Part shown: positions 34,898-43,771 of the stretch, piece by piece
Position numbering within the stretch: the stretch's first letter is position 1
Layout of the letters: each line of letters opens with the position of its first letter
Assembly (NCBI RefSeq): GCF_009664975.1
Contig: NZ_WJXB01000001.1
Location: 620,001 to 684,000 of the forward strand
Reading direction: 5' to 3'
Source: Paenibacillus monticola
Lineage (GTDB): Bacteria > Bacillota > Bacilli > Paenibacillales > Paenibacillaceae
DNA: 64,000 nt
Position numbers and translations under genes: made by a program
The notes under the pieces: model-generated
Database searches by the model: none
What the model saw: only the letters and a program-made list of their open reading frames with translations
Told to the model about the DNA's origin: nothing

Positions 34898-36536
34898 ATT
34901 CGTCACCTCTATCCTTGAAAATCAAATCAGAGAACGCCTTTGGCAACTGATGTGCAAGCCGCGTAGAATTCGGGGAGTTCAAGAAACTTGGACGTTGTTT
35001 CATCCACCACAAAGGGGCTCGGATCACACTATCCTTCATATCCGTAGTCTTGAATGGGACATAGGGTGTCATGTAAGGAACCCCAAAGGATTCGAGAAAT
35101 AATAAATGGTTAATAATAACAAGGGTACCGATCATCACTCCGTATAGACCGAAGCATCCTGCCAGCACAATCAAGGGAAATCGCAGCATTCTCAAGGCCA
35201 ATGCAGTACTGTAAGAAGGAGTGGCAAAGGAACCAATGGTTGTTAAGGCAACAACAACAACGGTTGTGGGACTGGCTAATCCTGCTGCTACCGCGGCCTG
35301 GCCGATAACGAGAACACCTACGATGGAAAGCGCCCCCCCGATCATTTGTGGTAGACGAATTGTTGCTTCGCGCAGCACCTCCATAAATACTTCCATAACT
35401 AGCACTTCCAGTAGCGCTGGAAGAGGGACACCAGCTCTACCACCTGAAAGCGCCACAGCAAATTCAGTGGGCAGCAATTCCGGATTGAAAGAGATGATGG
35501 ATACATATAGGGCGGGAAAGAAAAGCGAGAATATTAACGCAACTAGGCGGATTAAACGAATAAGACTGCCTACAATAAAACGTTCCGTATAATCGTCTAT
35601 AGTCTGGAAAAATTGATTAAACAACGCGGGTACAATGAGAGAAAAGGGCGAGCCGTCCACTAGTATGATAGCCCTGCCTTCCAATAAAGCCGCTGTGGAT
35701 TTATCGGGACGTTCAGTTGATTGCACTTGTGGAAACGGAGATAGCGGCTGATCTTCAATGAACTGTTCGATATACCCCGCGTCAATAATGCTGTCGGTAT
35801 GAATCGCTGATAACCGCTTCATAACCTTTTTAATTAACGCCGGGTTGGCAATCCCCTCGATATAGCAAAGAGCAACTTGTGAACGTGATCGGGTTCCAAG
35901 AGGACAGGTCTGAACTCGGAAGTCTGGAGTTTGCAACCGATAACGGATCAGGGAAATATTTGCTTCCAGATTTTCTATAAATCCTTCACGTGATCCCCGT
36001 ATGGTTAACTCTGTCTGCGGTGCTTCAATGCTTCGATGCTCGTTTTTGCGCAGATTGAAGGTTAGGGCTTGACCCACGCCGTCTATAAACAGAATTACGT
36101 TTCCCTCCACCAAGGATATTGGCAGTGTATTGAGGTCTGAAGTTGTGCTGCCACGAGCAATATGGACCGTTATATTCCAGATGAAATTTGGTAGGTCGCT
36201 CAGCTGTGTGGGAATCGTTAAGGGGGCGGAAGGAATATTCATTAATGGCTTAAGCACATGTTCGTGAATTTGCTCTTCATCAATCAGAGGAAAAAAGAAG
36301 ACGATCGCCGCATCATAAAGACCATACATTCTAAAGTTGCGCACAACGAGATCCCCATTGTCTCCAAGTATCTCTTGAATGGTCTGCAAGTTATTTTTGA
36401 GCTCTAGATCAACCGGTTTCTGTTGAGGGGTTGGGTGAGCATTGCCGGACCCAGTGGATTGGCTTGTGATGGCTTTGTTTTTCGCCGGTGTTTTTTTTTG
36501 TTTAAAGGTTAAATATTTCTCGTTCCAATCCTGCAT
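34890..36536 (-). CDS. Germinant receptor subunit, GerA family
   Basis: First gene of the tricistronic germinant receptor operon, 548 aa. A hydrophilic Gln/Lys/Pro-rich leader precedes the family core (NNLQTIQEILGDNGDLVVR). Conserved GerA blocks are LVEGNVILFIDG, EGRAIILVDGSPFSLIVPAL and the membrane region with ALSGGRAGVPLPALLEVL. GGGAGGAAG precedes the ATG at 36536. The operon is expected to be expressed in the forespore (sigma-G); I could not identify a sigma-G promoter with confidence in the 170 bases upstream. Confidence 0.93.
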   Translation of the reverse strand: MQDWNEKYLTFKQKKTPAKNKAITSQSTGSGNAHPTPQQKPVDLELKNNLQTIQEILGDNGDLVVRNFRMYGLYDAAIVFFFPLIDEEQIHEHVLKPLMNIPSAPLTIPTQLSDLPNFIWNITVHIARGSTTSDLNTLPISLVEGNVILFIDGVGQALTFNLRKNEHRSIEAPQTELTIRGSREGFIENLEANISLIRYRLQTPDFRVQTCPLGTRSRSQVALCYIEGIANPALIKKVMKRLSAIHTDSIIDAGYIEQFIEDQPLSPFPQVQSTERPDKSTAALLEGRAIILVDGSPFSLIVPALFNQFFQTIDDYTERFIVGSLIRLIRLVALIFSLFFPALYVSIISFNPELLPTEFAVALSGGRAGVPLPALLEVLVMEVFMEVLREATIRLPQMIGGALSIVGVLVIGQAAVAAGLASPTTVVVVALTTIGSFATPSYSTALALRMLRFPLIVLAGCFGLYGVMIGTLVIINHLLFLESFGVPYMTPYVPFKTTDMKDSVIRAPLWWMKQRPSFLNSPNSTRLAHQLPKAFSDLIFKDRGDEYE

Positions 36537-36710
36537 GGGCAACTTCCTCCCGGCTGAACAATATAGTCTACAAGATTTAGTGTTTCACAAGGCTTCATTA
36601 TTTATGTAAGTTCTATAGTATAGGAGATGTAATTTCCCCCTCTGACAGTTGCTCATTGCTCCATTGGCCGCTAAACTAAAGATAGAAACGCTTAAGGAGT
36701 TATGATAGAG

Positions 36711-38543
36711 ATGAAGATGCAAGTCCCTACTATGGAACAGGCGCAGGCTGAACTGCAAAAATATTATGGCTATCCGGACTTCCGCGAGGGTCAGAAAAAG
36801 ATAGTTGAGAGCCTGCTGGAAGGCCGAGATACGTTGGGCATTATGCCAACTGGAGGCGGAAAGTCGATCTGCTACCAGGTTCCGGCGCTGCTGCTGCCGG
36901 GCTTGACGCTTGTAATCTCACCGCTGATCTCGCTAATGAAGGATCAGGTGGACGCACTGACCACAGCCGGCATTCCGGCAGCTTTTATTAATAGCACGCT
37001 GAGCGGGAAGGAAGTTAACGAACGGATTCGCGCTGCCCATCGGGGCGAGTTGAAACTGCTCTATGTTGCACCGGAACGGCTGGAGCTGGACTGGTTCCGT
37101 CTGGAAATGGCAGAACTATCTATTTCCTGTGTGGCTGTCGATGAAGCTCACTGCGTATCGCAATGGGGACATGATTTCCGCACGAGCTATCTTTCCGTTT
37201 CTCCGTTCGTGGAGGAATTGCCCAACCGGCCTATTCTGGCCGCTTTTACCGCAACCGCTACGCCGGAGGTAATGGAGGATATGGTCCGACTGCTGCGTTT
37301 GCGCAAGCCGGGTGTCTTCATGACCGGACTAGGACGGGATAATCTGGCGATGTCAGTACTGCGGGGCGAGAATAAGCGGGAGTTCGTTATGGACTACGCG
37401 GCAACACATTCTCATCAGCCAGGCATTATATATGCCGCCACTCGCAAAGATGTGGATGATCTGCATCAAAGACTGCAAGGTGCCGGAATAGCAGTAGGCC
37501 GCTATCATGCCGGAATGAACGATACTGAGCGGGCCGACAGTCAGGAAGGCTTCCTCTATGATGATATCCGAGTCATGGTAGCCACGAATGCTTTTGGCAT
37601 GGGGATCGATAAGTCAAATGTACGTTATGTTATTCACTATAATATGCCGAAGAATATGGAGGCCTACGTTCAGGAAGCAGGGCGTGCCGGTCGGGACGGT
37701 GAGACTAGTGAGTGTATCCTGTTGTTCAGTGCGCAGGATATCATGACGCAGAAGTTCCTGATCGAGCAGAACCCGCAAGATCCGGAGCGCAAAGCCAACG
37801 AATACCGCAAGCTTCAATCGATGATTGATTACTGCTATACCACCCGATGCCTGCGAAATGCACATCTGGATTATTTCGGTGAAGAGCATGGGGACAAGCC
37901 TTGTGGGATTTGCAGTTCATGTACGGATGAACGGGAATTGGTCGATATGACCGTAGATGCGCAAAAAATATTCTCCTGCATTCACCGCATGCGGGAGCGC
38001 TATGGTGTGGCACTGGTAGCCTCGGTACTGAAGGGCTCTCGTAATCAGAAAGTAGTACAGTATGGTTTCGATAAGCTGCCAACACATGGCATGATGTCCG
38101 GCAAGAGCGAGAAGGAGATTTCCGAGATCATCAATGTGCTGATCTCGGAAGGTTATCTGGCCTTGTCGGAAGGGCAATATCCAGTCGTGCGACTGCAGCT
38201 CCCTGCTGCTGAAGTGCTGCGCGGCCAGCGTGAGGTTCTGCAGCGTGTAGCAAGGCCTTCCCGCACGGGTGCATCCAGTTCACGGGATCGCGGCCGTGGC
38301 CACGATCTGTCACCCTCAGCAGTTAATGAGACCGTATTCGAGCAGTTGCGCCTCATCCGGCGGGAGCTGGCAGGTCGGGAGCATGTGCCATCCTATATTA
38401 TTTTTAATGATGCGACTTTGCGTGAGATGAGTGTGGTTTGCCCGCAGACAGAAAGTGCAATGCTGAGAGTGAAGGGTGTCGGGGAAGTGAAATATCGCAA
38501 GTACGGCAAGGAATTCCTTGATTTTTTCCAAAATGAAATGTAA
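36711..38543 (+). CDS. recQ: ATP-dependent DNA helicase RecQ
   Basis: 3'-5' superfamily 2 helicase, about 610 aa. Motif I is IMPTGGGKSICYQ, motif II VDEAHCVSQWGHDFR (DEAH plus the RecQ aromatic loop), motif III AFTATATPEV, motif V ATNAFGMGIDKSNVR and motif VI EAGRAGRDG. The zinc-binding Cys cluster (CYTTRC, CGICSSC), a winged-helix RQC domain and a C-terminal HRDC domain (LAGREHVPSYIIFNDATLRE) follow. Of three near ATGs, 36711 fits the AAGGAG best; 36702 is only two bases from that site. The radical SAM gene follows 16 bases after the stop. Confidence 0.95.
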   Translation: MKMQVPTMEQAQAELQKYYGYPDFREGQKKIVESLLEGRDTLGIMPTGGGKSICYQVPALLLPGLTLVISPLISLMKDQVDALTTAGIPAAFINSTLSGKEVNERIRAAHRGELKLLYVAPERLELDWFRLEMAELSISCVAVDEAHCVSQWGHDFRTSYLSVSPFVEELPNRPILAAFTATATPEVMEDMVRLLRLRKPGVFMTGLGRDNLAMSVLRGENKREFVMDYAATHSHQPGIIYAATRKDVDDLHQRLQGAGIAVGRYHAGMNDTERADSQEGFLYDDIRVMVATNAFGMGIDKSNVRYVIHYNMPKNMEAYVQEAGRAGRDGETSECILLFSAQDIMTQKFLIEQNPQDPERKANEYRKLQSMIDYCYTTRCLRNAHLDYFGEEHGDKPCGICSSCTDERELVDMTVDAQKIFSCIHRMRERYGVALVASVLKGSRNQKVVQYGFDKLPTHGMMSGKSEKEISEIINVLISEGYLALSEGQYPVVRLQLPAAEVLRGQREVLQRVARPSRTGASSSRDRGRGHDLSPSAVNETVFEQLRLIRRELAGREHVPSYIIFNDATLREMSVVCPQTESAMLRVKGVGEVKYRKYGKEFLDFFQNEM

Positions 38544-38559
38544 AGAAGGTCGCAGAAGC

Positions 38560-40473
38560 ATGAGAATCATCCTGGCCACATTAAATGCTAAATATATCCA
38601 TACCTCACTGGCGATCCGTCTGCTTAAGGCTTACAGTGAACATGAATTTAAGGATATTCTTTTGGCAGAGTACACCATCAAAGATCCCTTGATGAATATC
38701 GTGTCGGATTTGTTTCAGAAACGGCCGGATGTGATCGGTTTTTCCTGTTATATATGGAATATCGAGGAGACGGTCAAGCTGATCGGTATTCTTAAACAGG
38801 TGATGCCTGAAGTGAAGATTATTTTGGGTGGGCCTGAGGTATCGTATGAGCCGCTGTATTGGATGAAACGGGAAGCTGGCATTGATTTTGTTGTTAACGG
38901 CGACGGCGAAGAAACCTTTCACCACCTGCTGCAGGAGCTGCGCGATGACCACAAATTCCACTTTGTATTTGGAGCTGCCTACCGTCAGGGGGAGGAGCTG
39001 ATTGTCAATCCGCCGCGTCCCAAAAGTGATCTCAACACCCTGCCCACACCGCATCGTTTTGCCGATGATTTGCCGGATCTGGGCAAACGGATTGTATATT
39101 TTGAGACCAGTCGAGGTTGTCCCTTCAGTTGCTCCTTCTGTCTGTCGAGTATAGAGGTAGGCGTACGCTACTATGATATTGAACGAGTAAAGTCGGATCT
39201 GCTCTATTTAATTGGAAATGGTGCTAAGGTCATCAAGTTTCTGGACCGTACATTCAATATCAACCGCAGCTACGCGATGGAAATGTTCCAATTTCTGATC
39301 GATAACCACCAAGGCTGTGTGTTCCAGTTCGAAATAACAGCCGATATTATGCGGCCTGAGGTCTTGGATTTCTTGTCCAATAATGCCCCACCAGGAGTGT
39401 TTAGATTTGAGATTGGCGTGCAGTCTACCAATGACGAGACGAATGAACTGGTCAAACGCCGCCAGAACTTTACGAAGTTGTCCCGTACGGTGATGAAGAT
39501 TAAGGAGAGCGGCAATATTGACCAGCATCTGGATTTGATTGCCGGACTACCGATGGAGGATTATTCCACCTTCCGCAAAACCTTCAATGATGTCTTCGCC
39601 ATGGAACCGGAAGAGCTGCAATTGGGCTTTCTCAAGATGCTTCGTGGTACTGGGTTGCGTGCTCAGGCAGCCAAATATGACTATACCTACATGGAGCATG
39701 CGCCTTATGAGATTCTGAGCAGTCATATGATGCCCTTTTCCGATATCATCCGCTTAAAGCGGCTGGAGGATGTGCTGGAGAAATACTGGAACAGCCATAG
39801 ACTCGACCATACGGCCAAATATTTGATCCGCCATGTGTTCGAATCGCCCTTCGATTTCTTTCAGAAATTCGGTGATTATTGGGAAGAGCGGGGCTGGCAG
39901 AAGATCGGCCATCAGTTGGAGGATCTGTTCACCCGCCTGCAGTCATTCCTCAACGACCGGGGAACACCATCCATGGAGGTTATAACAGGACTGATGAAGC
40001 TCGATTACTTCCTTGGACATAAATATAAGCCGCGTAAAATCTGGTGGGATTACACACTCGAGAAAGCGGATTGGTCGCATCATTTGAAGAGAATTGTCAG
40101 CCATCCTGAAAAAATCTCAGCGAAGCTGGCGGAGGCCAAACTCAGTGAACGGGAGCTGCAAAAGTTTATTATGCTCGAGGTGCTGCCCTTTTCGCTGGAA
40201 GCGGTGCTGGAATCCATCAGCGGCATGCGGGCCGGAGCAGAGGCCCCAGCTTTCGTGGATACCCTTTCCAGCGGTGAGTCGGGTAGCGATATCGTCTCAG
40301 CGTTAGCAGCCAGTGATGCAAATATCACGTTTGCGGCTGCGATGGCGGATGTTGCCTCTACAGCTGTGGCTGATGTACCCTCCAGCATAGTTGGAACCGG
40401 GAACACTTTGCTCATTGTGCTGTACCAGCAGGATGAAAGCCAGCGGGCGCAATATTACACGCTGCCGCTATAA
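38560..40473 (+). CDS. Cobalamin-binding radical SAM protein (DUF4080-type)
   Basis: A 637-aa protein. The N-terminal B12-binding Rossmann domain (about 1-130) contains LATLNAKYIHTSLAIRLLK and ILGGPEVSYEP. The radical SAM core has the cluster motif CPFSCSFC near residue 205 and SRGCPF just before. A long C-terminal DUF4080-like helical domain has KYKPRKIWWDYTLEK. The last 100 residues are Ala/Ser-rich and look disordered. The substrate is unknown for this group. It follows recQ closely with a GAAGG site. Its probable need for cobalamin connects it to the cob operon at 6-10 kb. Confidence 0.87.
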   Translation: MRIILATLNAKYIHTSLAIRLLKAYSEHEFKDILLAEYTIKDPLMNIVSDLFQKRPDVIGFSCYIWNIEETVKLIGILKQVMPEVKIILGGPEVSYEPLYWMKREAGIDFVVNGDGEETFHHLLQELRDDHKFHFVFGAAYRQGEELIVNPPRPKSDLNTLPTPHRFADDLPDLGKRIVYFETSRGCPFSCSFCLSSIEVGVRYYDIERVKSDLLYLIGNGAKVIKFLDRTFNINRSYAMEMFQFLIDNHQGCVFQFEITADIMRPEVLDFLSNNAPPGVFRFEIGVQSTNDETNELVKRRQNFTKLSRTVMKIKESGNIDQHLDLIAGLPMEDYSTFRKTFNDVFAMEPEELQLGFLKMLRGTGLRAQAAKYDYTYMEHAPYEILSSHMMPFSDIIRLKRLEDVLEKYWNSHRLDHTAKYLIRHVFESPFDFFQKFGDYWEERGWQKIGHQLEDLFTRLQSFLNDRGTPSMEVITGLMKLDYFLGHKYKPRKIWWDYTLEKADWSHHLKRIVSHPEKISAKLAEAKLSERELQKFIMLEVLPFSLEAVLESISGMRAGAEAPAFVDTLSSGESGSDIVSALAASDANITFAAAMADVASTAVADVPSSIVGTGNTLLIVLYQQDESQRAQYYTLPL

Positions 40474-40490
40474 CACAGGGGGGCTTGGAC

Positions 40491-41099
40491 GTGAAGGAAC
40501 CAATTTCCTTATCTTTGCATGAAGAACAATATAAGGATAGGCTAATTAATATTTTTACTGAGAACGAAACGCTAATGTCTTTATTTCAAGCAGCGAGGTC
40601 ATTAGGCCCACATCCCTATTTCATTGGGGCAGGCTGTCTTGTGCAGACTGTGTGGAATAAGTTAACGGAACGCCCACCGGAATATGGCATTGGTGATGTA
40701 GACATCATCTATTATGATGAGGCTGATCTCAGCTACGCTGCAGAAGATGCAATGATCACGAAAGGAAAGGAGTTTTTTGTCGGAACTCCCTTTCCGGTGG
40801 ACATTAAGAATCAAGCTCGTGTGCATCTTTGGTATCGAGATAAATTCGGGATTGATCTTCAGCCTTATCACTCTTTGGAGGCCGCAATTGACACGTGGCC
40901 GACTACAGCCACGTGTCTTGGAGCGAGGTTGAAAGAGGATGACAGCTGGCACATATACGCGCCATTTGGCTTGGGAGATTTATTCAGCCTGATTGTCAGA
41001 CCGAATAAAGTGCTCATAAACGAAAGCATATATTGCAGCAAAGCGCAGAAATGGAAGAAGTTATGGCCAGAGTTGCAGATTATTCCTTGGGAGGATTGA
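40491..41099 (+). CDS. Nucleotidyltransferase-like protein (COG3575/DUF925 type)
   Basis: About 202 aa. The nucleotidyltransferase-like core shows FIGAGCLVQTVWN, GIGDVDIIYYDEADLSY (acidic pair), PVDIKNQARVHLWY and a C-terminal APFGLGDLFSLIVRPNK. These are the conserved blocks of the COG3575 family, whose function is unknown. GTG at 40491 is used because the AGGGGGG site is 8 bases upstream; TTG at 40485 is too close to it. It is on the same strand 17 bases after the radical SAM gene. Confidence 0.8.
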   Translation: MKEPISLSLHEEQYKDRLINIFTENETLMSLFQAARSLGPHPYFIGAGCLVQTVWNKLTERPPEYGIGDVDIIYYDEADLSYAAEDAMITKGKEFFVGTPFPVDIKNQARVHLWYRDKFGIDLQPYHSLEAAIDTWPTTATCLGARLKEDDSWHIYAPFGLGDLFSLIVRPNKVLINESIYCSKAQKWKKLWPELQIIPWED

Positions 41100-41169
41100 C
41101 TGGGAGTGTAAGGCAGAACAGTGATCCTACAAGGAGGATATTCCCCTAGCGTTTGGTGAGCTTTTCAAA

Positions 41170-41400
41170 TTACAGGGACGAACCCAGATCGGCGGTCGCA
41201 TCAGCTTCAGGCGCAAGCTCAAACATATGGACCTCATGGCCCATTGCCGCCAGCCATCTGGAGTAAGCACCTGTTCCACCGCCGATATCGTAGATAACCT
41301 GTTTACTGGCTCCAAGATATCTGCTGATGATTTCCTTGCTCCGCTCCCATTCTCCCTTATTAATTGCAGGTGTAGTATTTCTGTAATAAAATGGGTTATG
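41170..41400 (-). pseudogene. Remnant of a class I SAM methyltransferase
   Basis: On the minus strand the frame between stops reads NPFYYRNTTPAINKGEWERS, then VIYDIGGGTGAYSRWLAAMG (SAM motif I) and VHMFELAPEA, then stops after LGSSL. This is only the N-terminal 75 residues or so of a methyltransferase that normally exceeds 230. An in-frame TAA precedes it, no start codon or ribosome-binding site is present, and the rest is missing. The promoter of the antisense RNA at 41399-41407 overlaps its 5' end, so the toxin-antitoxin module may have replaced part of the gene. Confidence 0.7.
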
Positions 41401-41407
41401 TTATAAT
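41399..41407 (+). promoter_or_regulatory. Extended -10 promoter of the antitoxin RNA
   Basis: TG-T-TATAAT gives a perfect extended -10; the -35 region (TTCTGT) is weak. Transcription would start near 41414. Confidence 0.65.
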
Positions 41408-41413
41408 AAGTAT

Positions 41414-41545
41414 AAAAAAGGAGCCCTGCGTGAGCATGGCCCCACGTACAACCACTGCTGAATGAGCAGCCGGTCGTTAGTTTTTGCGTATGAGATAGAC
41501 CGAAACCTTGCCGGGGCGGTCTATTTCTTTTTGATATAGGCTAGA
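41414..41545 (+). ncRNA. Probable antisense antitoxin RNA of a type I toxin-antitoxin module
   Basis: About 130 nt from the extended -10 promoter to a terminator hairpin at 41494-41535 (ATAGACCG/CGGTCTAT then TTTCTTTTT). It contains several short hairpins (CGTG...CACG near 41430-41452 and GCTG...CAGC near 41458-41471) and no ORF of note. Its 3' end runs across 41521-41545, the 3' coding end of the holin-like toxin gene on the other strand. It can therefore pair with the toxin mRNA over its C-terminal codons and 3' UTR, as RatA, SR4 and SR5 do with their toxins in Bacillus subtilis. Confidence 0.68.
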
Positions 41546-41604
41546 AGCGCTAATATAAACATCCCGAATGCGAACATTAAAGCAATTGCATCGCGTACCT
41601 CCAT
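41521..41604 (-). CDS. Holin-like toxin peptide (type I TA, 27 aa)
   Basis: ATG at 41604 is preceded by a strong GGGAGGTGATAG site and encodes 27 residues. An acidic/basic start (MEVRDA) leads into one hydrophobic helix (ALMFAFGMFILALLAY) and a basic tail (IKKK), then TAG. This is the layout of the Hol_Tox/TxpA-type membrane toxins of Firmicutes. It has an extended -10 promoter about 65 bases upstream and its 3' end is covered by the convergent RNA. Pore formation or membrane depolarisation is known for relatives; here it is inferred. It is too short for ordinary gene callers. Confidence 0.8.
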   Translation of the reverse strand: MEVRDAIALMFAFGMFILALLAYIKKK

Positions 41605-41666
41605 TTCTATCACCTCCCAATAAAGGGGATGACCGGGTACTCAAACATGCAGTGTTGTACAGTTAA

Positions 41667-41675
41667 ATTATATCA
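41667..41675 (-). promoter_or_regulatory. Extended -10 promoter of the toxin mRNA
   Basis: Minus-strand TG-A-TATAAT; the -35 position has only a T-run. It gives a 5' leader of about 55 bases before the toxin's ribosome-binding site. Confidence 0.62.
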
Positions 41676-41726
41676 TACTAGCATTGTTAAAAAATGGATC
41701 ATTAGTAGATTTGTAGCGGATAAAAG

Positions 41727-41767
41727 AAAAGACAGGCATTCCGGAAAAGCTGGAATGCCTGTCTTTT
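41727..41767. terminator. Bidirectional terminator after hydrolase gene
   Basis: AAAAGACAGGCATTCC/GGAATGCCTGTCTTTT perfect 16-bp stem with a nine-base loop, eight bases after the hydrolase stop codon. It isolates the leftward operon from the toxin module. Confidence 0.93.
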
Positions 41768-41774
41768 AGCGTAC

Positions 41775-42743
41775 CTAGGAGATTAAAGTAGCAGTCGTTT
41801 GCTGCTTCGTCTCTGCAGGCAAATGGCGGGCGAGCCAATCAAGCACATCGCTTGTAACTTGTTCCCGATTCACCTCATTCAGCATTTCGTGTCTGCCTTC
41901 TGGATATAGCTTATGTTCCACATCCGAGATCCCATGCTCCTTATATATCTTTACAAGACGCAGGACCCCCTGGCCGTTCATGCTGACGGGGTCTTTTGCT
42001 CCGGAAAAAAGATATACAGGCTTGTCTTTACATAGGGTGCGCAGAGATTTTCGCGAGTGTATGTCACGCAGCAACCGGAAGAAGTCACGGAAAAAGCGGG
42101 TAGTGCAGATCGCACCGCAAAAGGGATCAGCAATGTATTTATCTACTTCAGATGTATCACTGCTTAGCCAGTCAAACGGTGTTCTTACCGGGAGGAAGGT
42201 CCGGTTGTAACCACCGAATACGATGCCGTTCAGCAAAACGCTGCGATGACGGTCACCCTGGAGCCTGAACTGTATGCCAGCTAGTGACTCGCCGAGTCGC
42301 AGCATGCTGCGTGGGCCGTTGGTGCCACTGAGAATATAACCCGCATAGACCTCATTACCTTCTTCACACATCATCTTCTGGGCCAGAAAGGAACCCATAC
42401 TGTGTGCAAAGAGGAATATGGGCTGTCCAACGTGTCTGGAAAGGGCTATGGCGCAGAGCTGGAGCACATTGCGCCGCATCCAGTAAAAGCCATTCTCTCC
42501 AGTATCGCCTAGTAGATCGACCTCACCCGCAGTTTGGCCATGGCCTCGGTGGTCATGGGCATATACCGCATAACCATGTCCAGTTAAGGCGACCGCAAGG
42601 CGAGCGTAACGGGCAGCCGTTTCGCACATCCCATGAGATATTTGTACAATTCCTCTGATGGGCATCTCTGGCTCCGGCAGCCACTCATAGACATGAAGAT
42701 TTACTCCTACGGGATCAGTCATAGTAAAACTATTTTCCCTCAT
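41775..42743 (-). CDS. Alpha/beta hydrolase, monoacylglycerol lipase/lysophospholipase-like
   Basis: 322-aa serine hydrolase. The N-terminus has the oxyanion-hole VQISHGMCET and DHRGHGQTAG; the nucleophile elbow is FAHSMGSF. A lid region follows and then late acidic and His residues (GAKDPVS, EGRHEML). The pattern fits the YtpA/monoglyceride-lipase group that acts on lysophospholipids or monoacylglycerols. AGGAGG precedes the ATG. It is the last gene of a four-gene leftward operon, 25 bases after manA. Confidence 0.9.
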   Translation of the reverse strand: MRENSFTMTDPVGVNLHVYEWLPEPEMPIRGIVQISHGMCETAARYARLAVALTGHGYAVYAHDHRGHGQTAGEVDLLGDTGENGFYWMRRNVLQLCAIALSRHVGQPIFLFAHSMGSFLAQKMMCEEGNEVYAGYILSGTNGPRSMLRLGESLAGIQFRLQGDRHRSVLLNGIVFGGYNRTFLPVRTPFDWLSSDTSEVDKYIADPFCGAICTTRFFRDFFRLLRDIHSRKSLRTLCKDKPVYLFSGAKDPVSMNGQGVLRLVKIYKEHGISDVEHKLYPEGRHEMLNEVNREQVTSDVLDWLARHLPAETKQQTTATLIS

Positions 42744-42768
42744 AGCCTTTCCTCCTGAAAGTTATGGC

Positions 42769-43737
42769 TTATGGCAAGTAAGAACGAAGCACGGTGGACT
42801 GACCTTCGATCGAGTAGGAGCCAAGACTTGATGGCAATAAATAACACTCACCTGCAGCATAGGGCTGGGAACCGCTGTTCCATTTCAGATGTCCGCTGCC
42901 TTCACAGATTACTAGAATAGTGAAGCTGTCTGATGTTGTAGAGAGATTCCATTCTCCAAGCACAAGTCCTTTTTCCACAATAAAATAAGGGGAAGCTGCG
43001 AGCTGCAGCCATTCACCAGGCACAGCATTGTCGGTCTTCATCGAAGTAGCTCCTGCACCTTCGTAAGCCGTAACATTGAGGGAATCCTCGATATGAAGCT
43101 CACGCGGCTTGCCATCAAGGCCAGGGCGGTCATAATCATAAATCCGATATGTAGTATCTGAGTTTTGTTGAATCTCTGCAACGACAACACCAGCACACAA
43201 GGCGTGAACGGTTCCAGCTGGAATGTAGAACGAGTCGCCGGCGGAGACGGATACCTCCTGAAGGCTGTCCATAACAGTACCTTTCTCAAGGGCTTCCCGC
43301 AGTGTCTCACGGGTTACGCCTTCTTTGAGGCCGTAAATGATTTTGGCATCTGGTTTGGCATCCAGCACATACCACATTTCTGTTTTGCCCAGTTCTCCCT
43401 GTGGCAATCCCTTATAGTCATCCGTAGGATGCACCTGGATGGACAGATTGTCATTGCAGTCCAACAGTTTGATCAGCAGCGGGAATCTTCCACCTGCTTC
43501 CGAAATCCCTTTGCTGCCGAACCATTCGTGGCCAAATTGCTCGCGGATTTGATCCAGGCCTTGTCCAGCCAATTCTCCGTTAACTACGGAAGAGGTTCCG
43601 TTCGGATGATCAGCGATCATCCAGCCTTCACCGATATGTCCTTCTGGCAAGTCCAAACCGAATTTCTCCAGTGCTCGGCCTCCCCAGACACGTTCTTTAA
43701 ATTCAGGTTGAAATTTCAAAGGATAAGGTAACGTCAT
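42769..43737 (-). CDS. manA: Mannose-6-phosphate isomerase, class I
   Basis: Zinc enzyme that interconverts fructose-6-phosphate and mannose-6-phosphate in the cytoplasm. Zinc ligands are visible in LSIQVHPTDDY (Gln, His), GKTEMWYVL (Glu) and IPAGTVHAL (His), inside a cupin fold. The N-terminal PLKFQPEFKERVWGG is typical of the short Bacillus-type enzyme. The 322-aa length fits. The ATG at 43737 with GGAAGG is used; the frame is open 30 codons upstream without a better start. Its place in an operon with tRNA-modification genes is unexplained. Confidence 0.92.
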   Translation of the reverse strand: MTLPYPLKFQPEFKERVWGGRALEKFGLDLPEGHIGEGWMIADHPNGTSSVVNGELAGQGLDQIREQFGHEWFGSKGISEAGGRFPLLIKLLDCNDNLSIQVHPTDDYKGLPQGELGKTEMWYVLDAKPDAKIIYGLKEGVTRETLREALEKGTVMDSLQEVSVSAGDSFYIPAGTVHALCAGVVVAEIQQNSDTTYRIYDYDRPGLDGKPRELHIEDSLNVTAYEGAGATSMKTDNAVPGEWLQLAASPYFIVEKGLVLGEWNLSTTSDSFTILVICEGSGHLKWNSGSQPYAAGECYLLPSSLGSYSIEGQSTVLRSYLP

Positions 43738-43771
43738 TTTTACAACTTCCTTCCTGTTTACCAAATTTAAT

